Source: Capillidium heterosporum (taxonomy: Eukaryota > Entomophthoromycota > Entomophthoromycetes > Entomophthorales > Capillidiaceae). Taken from it: a stretch of DNA of 64,000 bases. Where the stretch lies: positions 1,240,001-1,304,000 of the forward strand of contig WBMQ01000011.1 of NCBI GenBank assembly GCA_016630905.1, read 5' to 3'. The notes under the pieces are model-generated. The model was not told where the DNA came from. It made no database searches and saw only the letters and a list, made by a program, of their open reading frames with translations. Shown piece by piece: positions 44,441 to 58,678 of the stretch. The number at the start of each line of letters is the position of its first letter. The stretch's first letter is position 1. The position numbers were made by a program, and so were the translations under genes.

Positions 44441-47300
44441 ACGGTGACGATCAGTTTGTTTACGTAGCACTAAGTTGTCGTAACTACTGCTATAGAATGC
44501 CGATTTTAGCTCTGAAAAGTTCATAAAGCTTTAGTTTCTCAGATTTTGTAATGCTTGTGAATTGACTCTACTCTTATATTATTTTTTGGAGGGAGGTGGC
44601 AGGTAGGCACTTGAACTGTATGACTTCCCTTATAACTATAGAGCTTAGTATATTGGTAAGAAAGCATACAAGCTTGATATACTTATGGGCTAAAACATAA
44701 CAAGAAATTTGACGTTTGGACGTGCTTTAAGGTTCTTACTCACTTGTAAGCAGCTATGTAAGGATAATTAGGCCTATCCACAAAGTCATTTAGCCAACTT
44801 TGAACGCCAACACATTACCCGTCTTCAACTGTTCTAGACTGCTTTCAAGGTACCATTAGTTACGAATGTTCCAAGCTTTCCATCAGTTTATACCTATAGG
44901 GAGTTTACCGAGGTATAAGGCAACATTACAAATGATTAAACGGAAATTTGACATATGCCTAAATACTTATTATTTCGGCATAGCATTCAAATCAGAGGTC
45001 AACTTGTAATTGGTAAGGATCAATTTCAAGCTCAAAATCTAGGACTTAATTACCCAAGTCCAAATGGCTAAATGGAAGATTGTGGTGACAAGACCTAAGA
45101 CTAATAGTGTGATGTCTATTGCCTTGCTTTCAAATGATAGCAAACTAATAAGAATGAAAAATTAAACTGATTTGAGCGAGTAGGAATGGTTAGAAGGATT
45201 TAGTATTTGATTATAATTGGCCAGGGGCCCTATAAAATAATAGAGTTTTGGGAAAAGGATATAGGCATATTTCATCCCCGACATAACAGCGATTGAGTAA
45301 GACTGTTGTGAGGAGTGATTCTAAACCTAATAAGGTATATATTCGTTATTATATGAATTTGAAATTCAATTTAACTATTTAAATTGTATTCTAGAAATCT
45401 ATACTATACCTAAACTTTGGTCTAGGCCTTCGGTAGTTGATGGAAAGTTTTGTAAAAGTATAGGTGGATCTATTCTTCTATGAATATATCTTTATGAACC
45501 GATGTGAAAAATATATACTTCACAAACTTTAGGTTTCGTACCACTTGAGAAATCCACAAGATAGGTTACCAACTCAGTAGTCGATACAGTAGACTTCTAT
45601 TATGATATATGTTGAATTGATGTTACATCTACAAATATTGCCTACAGACACTATTATGCTAAATTTATTTAACTTAAACATAAGTATCATGTCGGATTAC
45701 TTTAAAAGACTCACCTTTCAATTTTTCAGTAGAAATATTTAAGTCTAGTAAACTTTTGATATTTTCATAGTTTTAGCTTGAATGGTATCAGTTATCTGTT
45801 ATACAAGAAAGCTAAATGAAGTTCCTAATTTTTTATTGGTTTTGAACTACCTAAATGCCACTTGATATAAAACCCATATCTATATAGGCTATACGCCAAG
45901 ATCTTCTACTTAGCCTAACTTAGTTTAACTTCTCTTATACCAAAAGAAAGCGTCTAGACCAACTCTAAATTTTGTTGTTGATGCCGAAAATGCACCCCTA
46001 CTATCCGATTCCATCAAATTTGAGCTAGTAGGGATTGATGTGGGATAATATATTGGGCATCTGCACTGAAAGTCTAGATGGACGGAAGCTTTTCAGCTTT
46101 ATGTGGCTAAACACCTTCTTTGTCTTGAAAAGGTGCAGTAATCATTCTTTGAATCTAGACTCAGTCGATTTATGAAGCTATAAGTGTAATATTAACCTAT
46201 AATTGATGTTTGATGTTGCTTCTAGTGATTTCATACTTCTAAGGCCCGTTTTCATTGAAAGCTTTTTACAAGTTGAGTTCTTTAAAGGCAAAGCTGCTAG
46301 CTAGCTGCTCATCAAATGGCATACGCAAAGTCAGCTTTTTAGCTTTGTTGTGGCTTTGAATCGACAAAAAGGACTCTACAAGTAATAGTAGTAGATCATA
46401 GTATAGCTCGGCATTTCGCTATTACAGATGACATTATATATTCCAGCAGGTACTGAACATCATCCCATTTGGACAAGGTCGAACCCGAGCTTCAAATATG
46501 TGATAGCAAAGCTAATGGTCTAGGTTAGTAGTCCACACAATTCTACCGTCGCATCTACTTACCTTCAAAATAGCTATACAAGTAGCTATTTGGTCATTTA
46601 ATCTTTTATTATGGTGTTCGGTAAACTTTTGATTAACGAAACGTCTTTTTTGGAAAGGTATGGCTGTAAAAGGGAAATCAAGCCCTGGTTTCGAAAAATA
46701 GTTTATGACTGAAAGTTTCGAATTCCACTCCGTTCAAGCTCCGTATGCATTCTCACAAATTTAATTGCTAAAGTTTGCCTAGTTTTTTAGAACGGTTGGT
46801 TTCCTAATCTGCTAGTACCAAAAATTGGTAATAGCTCCTTCCCAACATGGAAATAAATGGTTCGCTTAAAACTGAGATAGCGTTCTACCACTTTAAATAG
46901 ATGGAGCTTAAGAAATAAAATTAGGTCTTAAAAGTTAATAACGCGATAGAAAGCTCAAACCTCCATCACCGTGACCAAAGTCTTTACCCTTTTTCCAATC
47001 CTATACTCGAGCCGGCTTCTTGAAGACTTGAGGCTTTACAGATGGAGTTGATGGATTACATTTTACCCCTTCAATTCAGGCTAAACTTTGTTGGGAAATA
47101 AGATCCCTTGGTTTATTGTGGCATTCGGCTTAATAAGCGCACTATTTTATATATATTAGGCAAGATATGCGACAAAAATTAGTAATAGCTTACCGATAAG
47201 TAAATATTTAATCCTTTACAGGCAGTTCAGCAACTTGACTTTCAGTCCTAGAACCTTTAGGTAGTTCTTCAAATACATATTCTGTAGATGGAAGTTTCAT
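44441..47300. other. Gene-poor region
   Basis: No supported gene; ordinary intergenic composition with CpGs present again. A B-box-like GGGTTCGACC occurs on the minus strand near 46,480 but no tRNA fold surrounds it. Confidence 0.45.
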
Positions 47301-47310
47301 TCAACTTTAC

Positions 47311-47570
47311 CTACAACAATAAAGCTTTGCGTATCATTCCCAAAGCAATTTTAGGCAATTTCCGTCCTAAGTTATTGTAAAGCCCTCTACTCATCCGGTT
47401 CGGTACGGTTGCTATTGAACCTTCAATGATGTTAGCCTGCATTACATTGAGCTGCTGTGGATCTAGATTACTAAAGTTTGTGGTTTCGACATCAAGATGG
47501 TTCAGCTGATGATGGCGGATCAAAACTCTAGACTCTGTTAGTTTGTCATCCTTTTTAGGGGCAAGAATAG
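47311..47570 (-). pseudogene. Coding-like fragment, unknown protein
   Basis: On the minus strand a frame of about 85 codons runs from near 47570 to a TAG at 47311. It reads LPILAPKKDDKLTESRVL, passes through NLDPQQLNVMQANIIEG and ends LGRKLPKIALGMIRKALLL. Codon choice and amino-acid composition look real. Two stops lie just upstream in the same frame (near 47,590), there is no ATG near the front and no splice acceptor that is clearly right. I do not recognise the family. It may be the last exon of a dead gene. Confidence 0.3.
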
Positions 47571-47830
47571 GTAGTTTAAAGAAGTCCTATTTTCAGCCAT
47601 CGTTCCGCCTACCATTCAATGTGCTAAGTTGTCTTGATGTTCCGATGCAAATGTATGGGATTTTTACACCCATCCTTGAGTCATCTGTCCCTAACTTTGA
47701 AGAGTTTCTTTCAAAACAAACATATACAATGTTCCAAATCAAAAACCCTAACTATGTTTTTGCATTAGGCTATGGTCCAAGTAGTCTGGAACCTTTTTAT
47801 ACTAGTATAAAATGGATTCTACTGATGTAG

Positions 47831-48963
47831 TAGAATCTATATTTATGTTCTAAACAAGCAATATCATCAAAACTTTAATTTAATACGTTTATTATCACCC
47901 TTTATTCGAACAACCCTATATATCAATAAACATGTTTCCTTGGAATTGTCACTTTGGGAATCATTTTGGTCCGCAGAGCTAACTTCAAAATGAAGATATA
48001 TACCCCATGTACCAATGGCAAAACCTGTTTACCTACACTTCAAATACTTTTCTTCGGCAGAATTACAACAAAGAACTCCATCTACATATATAAAAGGATA
48101 TCCCTAAGATAGTAAAAACCAATGCATCGGGTAATATGAATTTGGTTCAAGACAAAGGGCAGGCTCGCGTATATTACGCTATACAAGTCCAAAACTAAAT
48201 TTACGAACTTTTAAATTTTGAAACCTGACCATTTCCTTTCTATATCAAATGCCTTTCCTAATTAAACTTGGGAAAATGTATCCCTTGTTTTAGCATACCT
48301 GAATTGAAAACCATATATCTTATATAAGCATTTTAAATATAACAATGCCTTTCCTTATTAAATATCATTCTATTCAGGAAAGCTGTGTAATTTTTATAGA
48401 TTATTCCTGTAAAAAGCCGCACAGCTTTTCTGAACAGAGTAGTAGTATTCGAGACCCTATCACTTGAACAGGCTTTCGATCTTTTCAAAGTTTGAAGGCA
48501 AAGTCGAACTTTAAGGAAGCAAAATAAACATGAATAAGTGTGAACTTACCTTTAGCTTCGCTAGAATTTCTGTAGGTTATGAAGGCAGAAAGGATTTCAA
48601 GTTTAAATGTTCTTTAAAACTATTTAATTGAAGCGATAGATGAGAGCGATTCCAAGCAATAATCTAAAGAAAAGGCTTAATATAGTAGCAGACAAAAGAC
48701 CCAGCTGCTAAAAGAAGTGATAAATTGGAAGTTTGAAGTATATGAATATATATAATAAAAGGTTTCAGCTAATAAAAATTTAATTATTTTGGAATAGGAA
48801 CTTGGATGTACGACTGTATGAGTTTTGTTAGAAGTGGGATGGAGAGAAAGGAAAACTAAACCAAAGTCCAATTTAAAACTTTGGTTATAATTTAGGTAAG
48901 GTTAGGTTAATATGAATAATTACATGCGGAGATATACATCCTCTCTCATAAATAAAAAAGAAT
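47831..48963. other. Intergenic region downstream of the bZIP gene
   Basis: AT-rich DNA without a supported gene; the last part is the 3' region of the bZIP gene. Confidence 0.5.
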
Positions 48964-49994
48964 TCAAACCGGCTTGAAGTAGGTGTTTAGGAAGTTCTGT
49001 ATCGAGTCGCAGAGCTCCTTCTTCTTCAAAGCGGACTGCAGTTCGTCGATGGAAAAAGTTTCCGATGAAAACTTTTGCTTGAGGTCCTGCAAATACCGGT
49101 TGAGATCCATCAACTCTTCGTAGGTAGGGGGTGCTCGAAACGGGTTCATTATGTCGGTCGGTTGCTTGATTGGGGTATTGACAAAGTTGGCTTGGTTGTT
49201 GGAGTTTAGTTGGTAGATAGGTCCCAAAAGATCGTTGTGGTAGGAGGTAGAGGAGGAGTACTGGTTCAAATTGTTGAAGTTCAAGTTGGAGTTGGGTAAC
49301 GAGTTGTAGAGAGTCATATCGATTTGGGAGTTGGCGAAGATATCCCCCGTACTCATCTTGGGTTCGGCCATCAAGTCATAGTTGCGCCTCGGGTTATCGT
49401 AGGTTTCGATGAAGCTATCCAAGCTCAAGTTGGGGTTCTCGGACACGGAAGTGGAGCCAGGAGAGGTCAAGGAGTCGAGACTATTGACAAGGGTATTGGA
49501 CTGGAAGGGGTCGTTGGTCAGCTTACTAAGCTTGTTTTCCATGATGGCTATGGCCTGCTTGAGCCTACTGTTTTCCTCTTTCCATTCCTCCAGCTGATTC
49601 ATCAAGGCCGCCTTGTCTTCGTCGTGTCGCTTCTGCTTTTCCTCCAGCTCGGCTATCTTGGCTTCCAAGCTTCGCGTGTAGGTTTCCTTACGTTCTCGGA
49701 AAGCTCGTTGGGCAGCTCGGTTCTTGGCTTGCCTCCGCTATTTTAAAAGTTAGTAACTTGTTTCAAGACTCTAGACTTACAGCGTGCGACTCCTGCTCAG
49801 TTAGTTTCCTTGGTGCTTTCTGGGGCTCGGGTTTGGGTGAGCTGAAATCTAATAGTTGCAAAGTAAGTATTTGGGTGGTAGAAAAGCTGGTTACCGTCGC
49901 GCTTATAGTCTTGGGCTTGTGGGCTTTCCTTTGAAGTGTCGGATATCTGGGGACTCTGGTTGTTGGAGTGCATCGAAGGTTGCCTGGCTAGCAT
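48964..49994 (-). CDS. bZIP transcription factor, AP-1/Yap1-Pap1 like
   Basis: Three exons on the minus strand (49994-49895, 49848-49781, 49737-48964) give 313 residues. The ATG used follows a TTG in frame and is the first ATG. Exons 1 and 2 encode a short Ser/Gln/Pro-rich region ending KPEPQKAPRKLTEQESHA. Exon 3 opens with the basic region RRQAKNRAAQRAFRERKE (from residue 57), whose NxxAQxxFR pattern is that of fungal Yap/Pap1 factors, followed by a heptad leucine zipper and coiled coil to about 120 (EAKIAELEE, QLEEWKEENSRLKQAI). The rest is Asn/Ser-rich and probably an activation region. The paired Cys-rich domains that sense oxidation in Yap1/Pap1 are not evident; only one Cys (KELCDS) lies near the C-terminus. 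It may control a stress response; regulation by oxidation is doubtful. Confidence 0.93.
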
Positions 49995-50040
49995 TTTACA
50001 AAAAGTAATCGATTTCAACCTGCCTTCGTTGTATTTAAGG

Positions 50041-50050
50041 CCTATTTATA
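50041..50050 (-). promoter_or_regulatory. TATA box of the bZIP gene
   Basis: Minus-strand TATAAATAGG, about 47-56 nt upstream of the ATG, similar in sequence and position to the other TATA elements in this window. Confidence 0.55.
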
Positions 50051-53000
50051 TGGCTAAACTTCAAATAATTTTAAATAATTTAACCAGTTTCCTTATGAGC
50101 CGGTTTGTGGTTTGGTAAACTTTATCGGATTTGCTACGTACATTCTGATTTTTATTGGTTTGCATTGGAATAATATGTTCCATTCCGTACTGATTCTCTT
50201 AGGAAGATTTTATTCATATCAGTGGTATTTCCAATCCAGCTTCAATGTGCTATGAACTTTTTCTTGCCAGATTCAGCCCACCTTAAAAATAGGTATGACA
50301 AGCTATTCCAGTTTAAGGTTCAGCTTAAAAATTAAAAATGTTGACAAAAAGGATATATTTAGCACAATAGCGCTCAACTGTAGTAACCTATTCCTCAAGG
50401 CGAAAGAGTTTAACCTAATTAGCAGTGCTATGAGATATGCGGGTGCTGCTGTTGCAGTTCATAAGAGTCCTACATTTCATAAAGGTAAACATAAATGCCG
50501 CTTGTCCAAAGTATTATTTAGCGATAAAGTTCTAGTTCCACAAGCACTTTCACACATTTTCATTGTCAAGTAACTGTAATAAATGAATGACGAAAGGGTT
50601 CTATGTTTGTAAGCAACTATTTAAGTTAGGCTGTTTGATCTTATATCTATACTAAAAGTATTTATCAGCTGTTTGGATAAACGTTGTGTTGGTTTACGTA
50701 ATATCTCATTTATCTAAAATGAAATATTGCACAAAGCTGATGGGAATTCCCCAATAGATAATAAAGCTTACAAACTACAAACTGACTAAATATATTAGTT
50801 TAAAATAATGATTCATACCTCCAACCGGATGCTTACTAAACAATATATATGATAATGCGCTGTTGCCAAGAATTTATATCCAAAATGAACAGTAAACCCT
50901 TATATACCTATTTTCAAGGAGATGAAATGGCAGGGTTGATAGGTTGCAAAAAAGGAAACTGGAGCTTGTGGCTGGAGGATATATGGCAACGTTTTATGCC
51001 TAGGAATGTTTCTGACAGGTAGAAGGATGCCCTTGTCGATTAAACTACAAATTCTGCTATTTTACATTATATATGAATTCTAACTAGTTCTTATATTTAG
51101 ACCTTGACAATCTGCGTACCAAGAACAAAAAAGGATGGTATCTAATATCTGATTCTTATTATCAATAGCTCCGTCGGTTAGAATATACATCAATGGCTGT
51201 ACGTAAAATTTTGAACCAGAATGAACGGGAACATCTAAATATATATAGTTGAAAGTTTAAGCCCACAATTGTTTCAAAGTATACGATGTCCAATTTCCTA
51301 CAATTCAAAATTCACAATCCAATTTAATAGCTATAATAGGATGTGCCTACTTATGGCTGGTCTTTGTACCTGGTTGGAAGATGAGGGGTTTCTATCTACG
51401 TTTCAAAGTGCAACAAAAACGAACCTTTTCTTTAGGTTGATACTTATCAATCAAAAACACTGTTTAGCCATAGTAGCTATTAACCTATACTTTTCCTCTA
51501 GGAGAATTGGTAAATAAATTCCCAATTGGAAAAATATGCGCACACTAGTTCACGATCCATTACATAATAGCGTGCAAGTGGCTCATATAGACAAGGTATC
51601 CGGCTTTCCCTACCAAATAACGAATTCTACAACGACAAGCCAGGCTAGCAGCTCTGCTAAAAATAGGCTTTCTTTAAAACTGCAACTGTCGATGATGCGC
51701 TGTCTAGGTCGTCAACTAGGATTTAAAAGCAAATCTATTTATTACAGATCGCCTAAACATATAAAGATGATGTCCCAGTTCGATTGATATGTCAAGCTGC
51801 TTCGGTTAGATGGTAAAATTGACGATATCATTACGCCTGGTAACTCGTTATTAATAACTTTACATCTGTAAATGACATGATCTAATTGGCAGTAGATATC
51901 CTGTTTATCCATATAAACGAGGTAGAAGACTGCTGCTTGAAAAGGTATGCTACTCTATCCAGATAAGATCAAGAATATTTTACAATTGGATTTGTAGACA
52001 ATCACCTAGTCCTTGAAGACAGTGTAGTAAGAGTCTTGAATAGCTTGTTTCTGACAGAAACAATAGCAAACCTTTAGATATTTGGAAGATTTCAATGCAT
52101 AAAGCTTTCCTTTTTTATCAAATATCCTATATATATTCTCTAATTGAACTTGGATCTATGTAAACTTAGGTGTATTTTACCCAGATCTTTAAAAACATTT
52201 GGTTACTAGTATCGGCAGGTCCGACAATCACAATTATTTAGGTCTTTAATTCTCACTCGAGGGTACAACCTTTCAGCAGATATTTTGAGCTTAGTGTATA
52301 TGCTTTTATACTGTACTTGAGTCCACACTGCTTTATCAGGTAGGAGCTCTTTGTAGGTATCGGAAAATCAGATTAAACTTAATCATTCTTACTTTAAAAA
52401 CATGAAAAGCATTCGAAGATCAATAATTTTTAAACTTCATTTGTTGAACAATAAATTGATAAGAATACTAAAAAGATTGTCTTACAAGGAGAGGGGGTAC
52501 AGGGTGGAATTGTTTGAGTTCAAACATTTCTTCCCATGTGGCAATTTGTATAAGTGCCCAAAACGCTGAGCCTCATCTCACCGATCAGTAGTATGCTTAA
52601 CCTACATTCGGTGATCCAATATTAAGGTTCTTGGATGTGTGATCCTAAACCTATATCGATGATATTTCAAATTTCTAGAGAAATTATGTACCGTTAGTTT
52701 AAGTTGTAGCTTATTTCTTCTATGTATTGCTTAAAGTTGAATAGAAAATCTTTAACATATAGTTGGCTTAGCAAATACTAAACAATAAGACATAGTGATT
52801 TAAAATTAAAATTCGACTTTCTGCCTACAATTTTGTGATAATATACTACCTAATATAGTTTTAGGAACTCGATATGGTTAATACGTTGCGTTACTGCACT
52901 ATATATACTAAGGTTTTGAAATATAAAAGAGCAGTGCCACAGAATTAATCACAATTTTAAAGTACACCTGATAACCTGAGTTTTAATATACACTAATATA

Positions 53001-55060
53001 TATTTCAGTTATTTTTAACCTCAAAATTCAATATATTCACGTATTATGAACATCATTGGTGAAGTACGATATTAAATTTACATTACCAACTGATCTATTA
53101 ATTTAGAAATATATGAAAGGCTGCTCTAAATTACCAGGACAGTGTTGGTCGAAACATCTACCTAAAAATTAACAAGATTTTATACCTATACTGAGTGGGT
53201 ATATAAAATATCCAGCTTTCAGTAACTTTAAGTTCGTTCTAGCACATTCCAACAAGACCTACTCATTTGTGACTTGACCTCGTGCCTAGTTTTGAAGATA
53301 GGAATTTTTCACCTACTATTTCCAATGCTGTAAAGGCGAGCCTGCCCTCTATTTCAACTAGCTTTAGGCCATGAACATTGTCTAGTCTGAATTGCTAAAT
53401 GCAAAAGTCCATACTTCAAAGAGAGTTTCTATTGAAATTCCAAAGAAGGGAAGTCAAGACAGTTGGTGAATGCTCTATAGGTTAAAATGTATCATGCCAA
53501 TTCAAAACTTTATTCGGAATTTTACTTGTGAAAGTAATCTAACTGCCTACCGTTTCTAGAATGATAGGTTATTTGTTTCTTTAAACTTAGTTTTGAACTA
53601 TTTATGCTTAGCAGCAAATCTAGTATTGTAGATTTCAAGTCCTATTGCTTTAGCTATCTTTAGACTCCTCATCTAAATAAAAAGTCTAGATATTTATGTA
53701 TTGAATACTAAAGGCGGCAGTGACATTATAACCTGGTGACTTGCTATGTAAAATTCATATCTATAAATTTCGACTTCTAATTGGTGATAACTACCTCTTT
53801 CTATCCAAGCCAATTAGGTAAAAGGCCATTTCTCAAAAGCATCTCAAAAGCTTAAGGATTTAGAAGGTTCTGACATGTGGAAGTTCCAGTTCTTGATGGG
53901 CTTTGTCTACCTGCACTTTAATATAGCTTGAGTCAATAAGAATGCAAATATAACTTTACCCATCTTATTAAAGAACTTTCAATAGACTCATACCGATACA
54001 TTGACCAACCTCAATGGCTAAGAGTATTATATTTTTACTTGAAGGCACAGGTTTCCTTTAGATATTTCGAATCTCTAACATAAAGGTTTAAATTGCATTT
54101 AAGGTCAGTTCTCCATCAAGTAAGGGCTTGTAGTAGATGTTGAAAAATAAAATTAGTTTACCTATACCTACTTTTAAAGGATGAGATGATTTAGCTGGGC
54201 GTCAAAGGTAGAAATACGTCCCATCTGCTGATAGTAAGTTTAGTTTATGCTTGATCGTTAATTTTTTCTTATTGAATGCTTGGTTCTAATTATCGATACG
54301 ACATAAACAGCATGAAAAAAACTCAATCAAAAGTTGTTTGAAGCTAGATGGTGCTTCTCAATATATGCTGCATTTATAAAATATAGCGAAATATAGTACA
54401 ACACTTTAATTCTAAAAATCAGTTTCCTCATTTCCAATATGATATTGACTAAACAACCTACTTATTAGGGTATTGTGGTTGAGAACTTATTTGATATTCT
54501 TCAATCATGTGAATGCAGGTTTTTATTTATAAAATTGGCACTATTTAATTTTATAATTATAAAATAGATATGTCACAAACATAAGGCTGAGAGTCATCGA
54601 TTGAAGTAAAAGCATACAGTAAAATCATATATAGCGGCTTTATTAAAAGAATAGGGGAAATATATCATAAAATGTTGATAGTAATACTTTTCATAAATAG
54701 TGAGCCATACCATAACGTCTTGAATTAAAAGTTTAGCATATAGAAGGAAATTCTCATAAAAAGAGTCAAAAGGCAAAATATACCAAACGTTATGAATTTG
54801 AATATATACATAAGCTAATATAAAAAACTGGCTTAGTTGTATAATTGATAGATATATGTCGCTGTACCTTTAAAGATATTTTAAATATGATTCAAAAGCT
54901 TTCATCCGATGTAGATAATATTTTTGAAAACTACATCAAAGATAATTACTACGTTTAAAGCCTAAATCCTATTGGGCATAGATGGAATAATATTTATATC
55001 CCCAATATGTTCAAGGTATTTACTATTCGGGTTTTCAATAGCTTTGATTCCTTTTAATAT
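50051..55060. other. Gene-poor region with weak ORFs
   Basis: ATG-initiated frames of 92, 82, 83 and 45 codons at 50295-50573, 51269-51517, 51536-51787 and about 50883-51020 have no recognisable motifs or introns. I do not call them genes, though the first has fairly balanced codon use. From 52 to 55 kb nothing looks coding. Confidence 0.4.
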
Positions 55061-55065
55061 GTTTC

Positions 55066-55285
55066 AGTAAAGCGTTATACTTATTACTCAACTTTGTGCC
55101 TCGATTGATAGATGAAAAGAACCTATTTATAAGGTAAGAATAAGCTTCCTTTATAAAAGAATCACTTAATTCAGTAAAGCGTCTATATTTATTCCTCACC
55201 TTGTACCTTACTCAAAAAAATGAAGAGCATCTACTTATGATGTAGAGGTAAACTTCCTAGACAGTAGAAATAATGCATCAATTCA
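55066..55285. repeat. Diverged direct tandem duplication, two units of about 110 bp
   Basis: Unit 1 starts TTCAGTAAAGCGTTATACTT and unit 2 starts TTCAGTAAAGCGTCTATATT about 107 bases later. Both continue with matching ATGAA.AG..C.TA..TAT and a GCTTCCTTTA/ACTTCCTAGA block. A third TTCAGTG follows. Function unknown. Confidence 0.5.
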
Positions 55286-58200
55286 GTGTATGTGCCTAAA
55301 ATTGATCCACTCACTCAGTTTCCAAATGGAGAGCTTCTATTTACAATACAGGAGCGTCCATCCAACTCAAGGACAACATATAATTTAGCCATATTTCAGT
55401 CATTTTAAATTCATCCTAAATTATGGGTGGAGATTGGATTTCATCTTGAAGGATTGCCACTTCGATTCTGGATAGGGCAAGTCAGCGCAAACTTGGCTGT
55501 AGCCGCTTGCCTACTTATTATAGAGATGTTTTAGTTGTTGATTGAAAGTCTTTCCTAGCAGTTGGAGATATTTGTTGTTAATAAAGCAAAGATTCTTTTT
55601 GGATAATCTATATTTATGGGTATTAAATTGGCTATTAAAAAGGCTTGTTAGATTTGGGCAAGAACTAATGATAAGTATATTTTTTTAGAAGGGTGCTAAG
55701 ATTATTGGAATCAGGTCAAATACCTGTAATTAATGGTTAGATATCCTTACAGTATATCCAAAATATACTGGTAGAAATTACAAAATTTCTAAATGGAGCT
55801 CCAGCTCAAGTGTAATTGATAAAGTAGGCCAAGGTAACTCGAAAGACAATTAGCATATCAAACCAAGTTAGGCATCATTTGTTGGATAGGGAAATCCATT
55901 GATTTGCCTAAGGTTAACCTGAAAAAGTAGGCACCAAAAGGTCTATCTTTCCAACGTTGGTTGATGGGCTTTCCTATCATTGCTAACTTTTCATCTAGAG
56001 ATATAGTAAGATCTAAACTTTCAAGCTACTACATGGCAAAAAAAGTGAATATCTACAATCCAAAATATAGTAAAAGCGATTTTGTGACAACAATTGAAAA
56101 ATTACTTTAGCTTGAAAGTACAGTCATACTTAATTTACATGTTCACTTGCAATTATTTGAATCATGATGCTCTGAGTTATTAGAAGTGTTTATCAAAACC
56201 AACAAAGATACTTCAATTAATTTATTTTGCAAGATTGAAATGTCCAACTACCCTACTTTTCAATATAAGTTATAGAGGTCAACTTCAAATAAATTGGCTT
56301 GATAACCGAATTTGAAATTATTGGTTTTGTGTGCTTCTTACGACCCCTTGGTTAGCGTTGGGATTAAGTTTGGGGGTTGGATAAACATTTGTGCCGATTT
56401 AAGTTCAACTCCATTTCAATTTTAATTCATTAGTTGAATTAAATTGTACAATAAATGTAAGCAGTTGTTGATATAAGGCTGGTCCTAAATCTCGATGGTC
56501 ACTAAATTATAGACATAAAACAGTTATTTTAGTAAGCCTTATATGAAGATGCCACTAACTCATAATATATTGTGCGATTATATATTGCAAGCTATTAAAA
56601 GCATTGAAGTTCTTTAATATGCAGGGCTTTAACTAGAATAAAACTACTTTCTTTCAAGTACATTTGACTACTGCCATAATATAGTAGTACATTTTCAATT
56701 TAACATGTAGTTTAGGTTGAGATATTTTTGTAGTTGTCAGGTCTTCCAAATAGAGTTCGTTTCAAGGTAGTTATATAAAACTCAGTTCAATTGTACTATA
56801 ACTGATAATCTTGGCTATTTTAACATGCAATTAATTTGTGATTTTAGCGTTCATTTTGAAATGGACTACATTTTCTAAGTTCAATCTAGAAATTTTGTTG
56901 TATCAAAATGGCACGAGTTCATGGAAAATTTTGCAAAAGGTTGCCATTTAGCTTTATATTTTGCCCATAATCATCACCTTATATTGCTTGTAGCAAACAG
57001 TCATTTTCTCTCTCCATTTGCTTCAAACACCAATACCTTATACATACGTTGTGTTGATGAATATAGTATACTTATTTCCAATATCTCATATAACCAACGT
57101 TAATCGTATCAGTTCTGAAGGAGAAAAGTATAGAACGATGAAAATTGTGCTCTGTTCAATGATTAATTGTTGGGTTATAAAGAGTAAGCTTCCTTCTACG
57201 CTATATGTAGAGGCAGATCATAGTTAAATGAGCATATATTTACCTACTCATTACAAGTGGAATTGACTTTGCATCTGTCCATTTAGTTGCACCTTAAAGC
57301 CTACTCTAGTGCACTCAACCTAAGTTCATTTGAAAGAAACCTGGCTGGCCCAATTTGAATACTTATAACCACATCTTGAACTATAGCATAATTATTACCG
57401 TTTCAGTACAATCCATATGGGGGTTTAACAGCCATCTCAAACGTACTAATATACTCCATACAAGGTATTGTGCCGCAACAACTGAGACAAAAAGGTGGCA
57501 TTAATTTTTAAAATGACCACTTTTATATTGGTTTTATTTCTATATTTATGTTAAATATTAATTTTAATTCAATGCTATTATGCAGATAGACTTTATCTTT
57601 AAGCTAAATGTTTTTGGGTTTACTATTTTTGAACAAGTATTGAAGATGGGTTTGCGACTATAGTTAATATCACGATCTAGTCTCGTCGACCTTCCAAAAT
57701 TTTAAATACCTCACTTGATTTTATAGATACCTTTTACCTCAGTATTTGATAAGAAGTTCCATAGTTAGTCCAGCTCGACCTAACTTACATTCATAGGCTG
57801 AATGGTATTCACCTTGAGTCCCTTACTCTTTAGCTAAAGGTGAGTTATAGCCGTATATGTGTGGGTGTTTCAATACGGGTAGAGCTTACTGCCCAGTATT
57901 TCGATGTACATAAGTGTTGCAGATAAATTTTAGTTGTTGGGGGATGCAATTTAACGAAAATTAGGTAACATAACAGGCTGGGCTAATCCAATATTAGGTA
58001 AGGTTGGTGGGGTAGAAAGCTCTTTAATAAAATAGGAACATGCTAAAAGATATATCCATATTGGTAAGCGGGCGATAGCAAGTTAAATCTATTGAATCAA
58101 ACGTGTACTTAGATCCTTTTCGCTTATATACCAACTATAGTAATGTTGGAAAGTAGGCGTCAAAACTAAGGTTATAAAAACTATACTGGTTTAGGTTAAA

Positions 58201-58678
58201 TGTCTAAAGGAAAGAAAGAACAACGTAGGCAAAATTATACATACCTTTTATAGACTATAAAAAGACCATGGATATCAGTCATCATAATTCAAAGCTCGAT
58301 CCTATCTAGTGTAAACCTAAGTAATAAAAAGACTGGTATGTTAATGAAAGGTAGGCCTGATGACTTTTAAACATAGTTTAAGGCGTTGCTATAAAATCAA
58401 AGCAAATATATCTAGACTAAAGGTATAAGGAGAAAAGGAATTTAGTAGTATAACCTAGGAGATTTAGATAAGATAAAACAAAGCTGAAGTAGAAGACTAA
58501 CTTAGAGTGGCACAAATAACGAGGACGAACTATAACATGAACTGTGGCAATTGATAGAAGATATATACGTAGACGCGAATAAGAACAAGGACGAGGACGA
58601 CGAAAGAGCTTCCAACTTATTCTCCAGGAAGTATGGTCCAAGATGAAAAGGCAACTAATTCCGACGTCCACACTTTCC
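55286..58678. other. Gene-poor region
   Basis: AT-rich with no supported gene on either strand. The last 250 bases are the 3' region of the C2H2 gene. Confidence 0.5.

Noticed and set aside
46400-46520. Possible tRNA (B-box-like GGGTTCGACC on the minus strand)
   Set aside because: The bases around it do not form a T-arm, and no A-box, anticodon arm or acceptor stem can be drawn.
50295-50573. 92-codon ATG-initiated frame upstream of the bZIP gene
   Set aside because: Codon use is acceptable but there is no homologue I recognise, no intron and no clear promoter; evidence is too thin for a gene call.
51160-51240. A-box-like TAGCTCCGTCGGTTAGAA
   Set aside because: No matching T-arm or acceptor stem follows at the right distance.
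58417-58671. 84-codon minus-strand frame just after the C2H2 gene
   Set aside because: It lies in the presumed 3' untranslated region, lacks an ATG start and has no recognisable motif.
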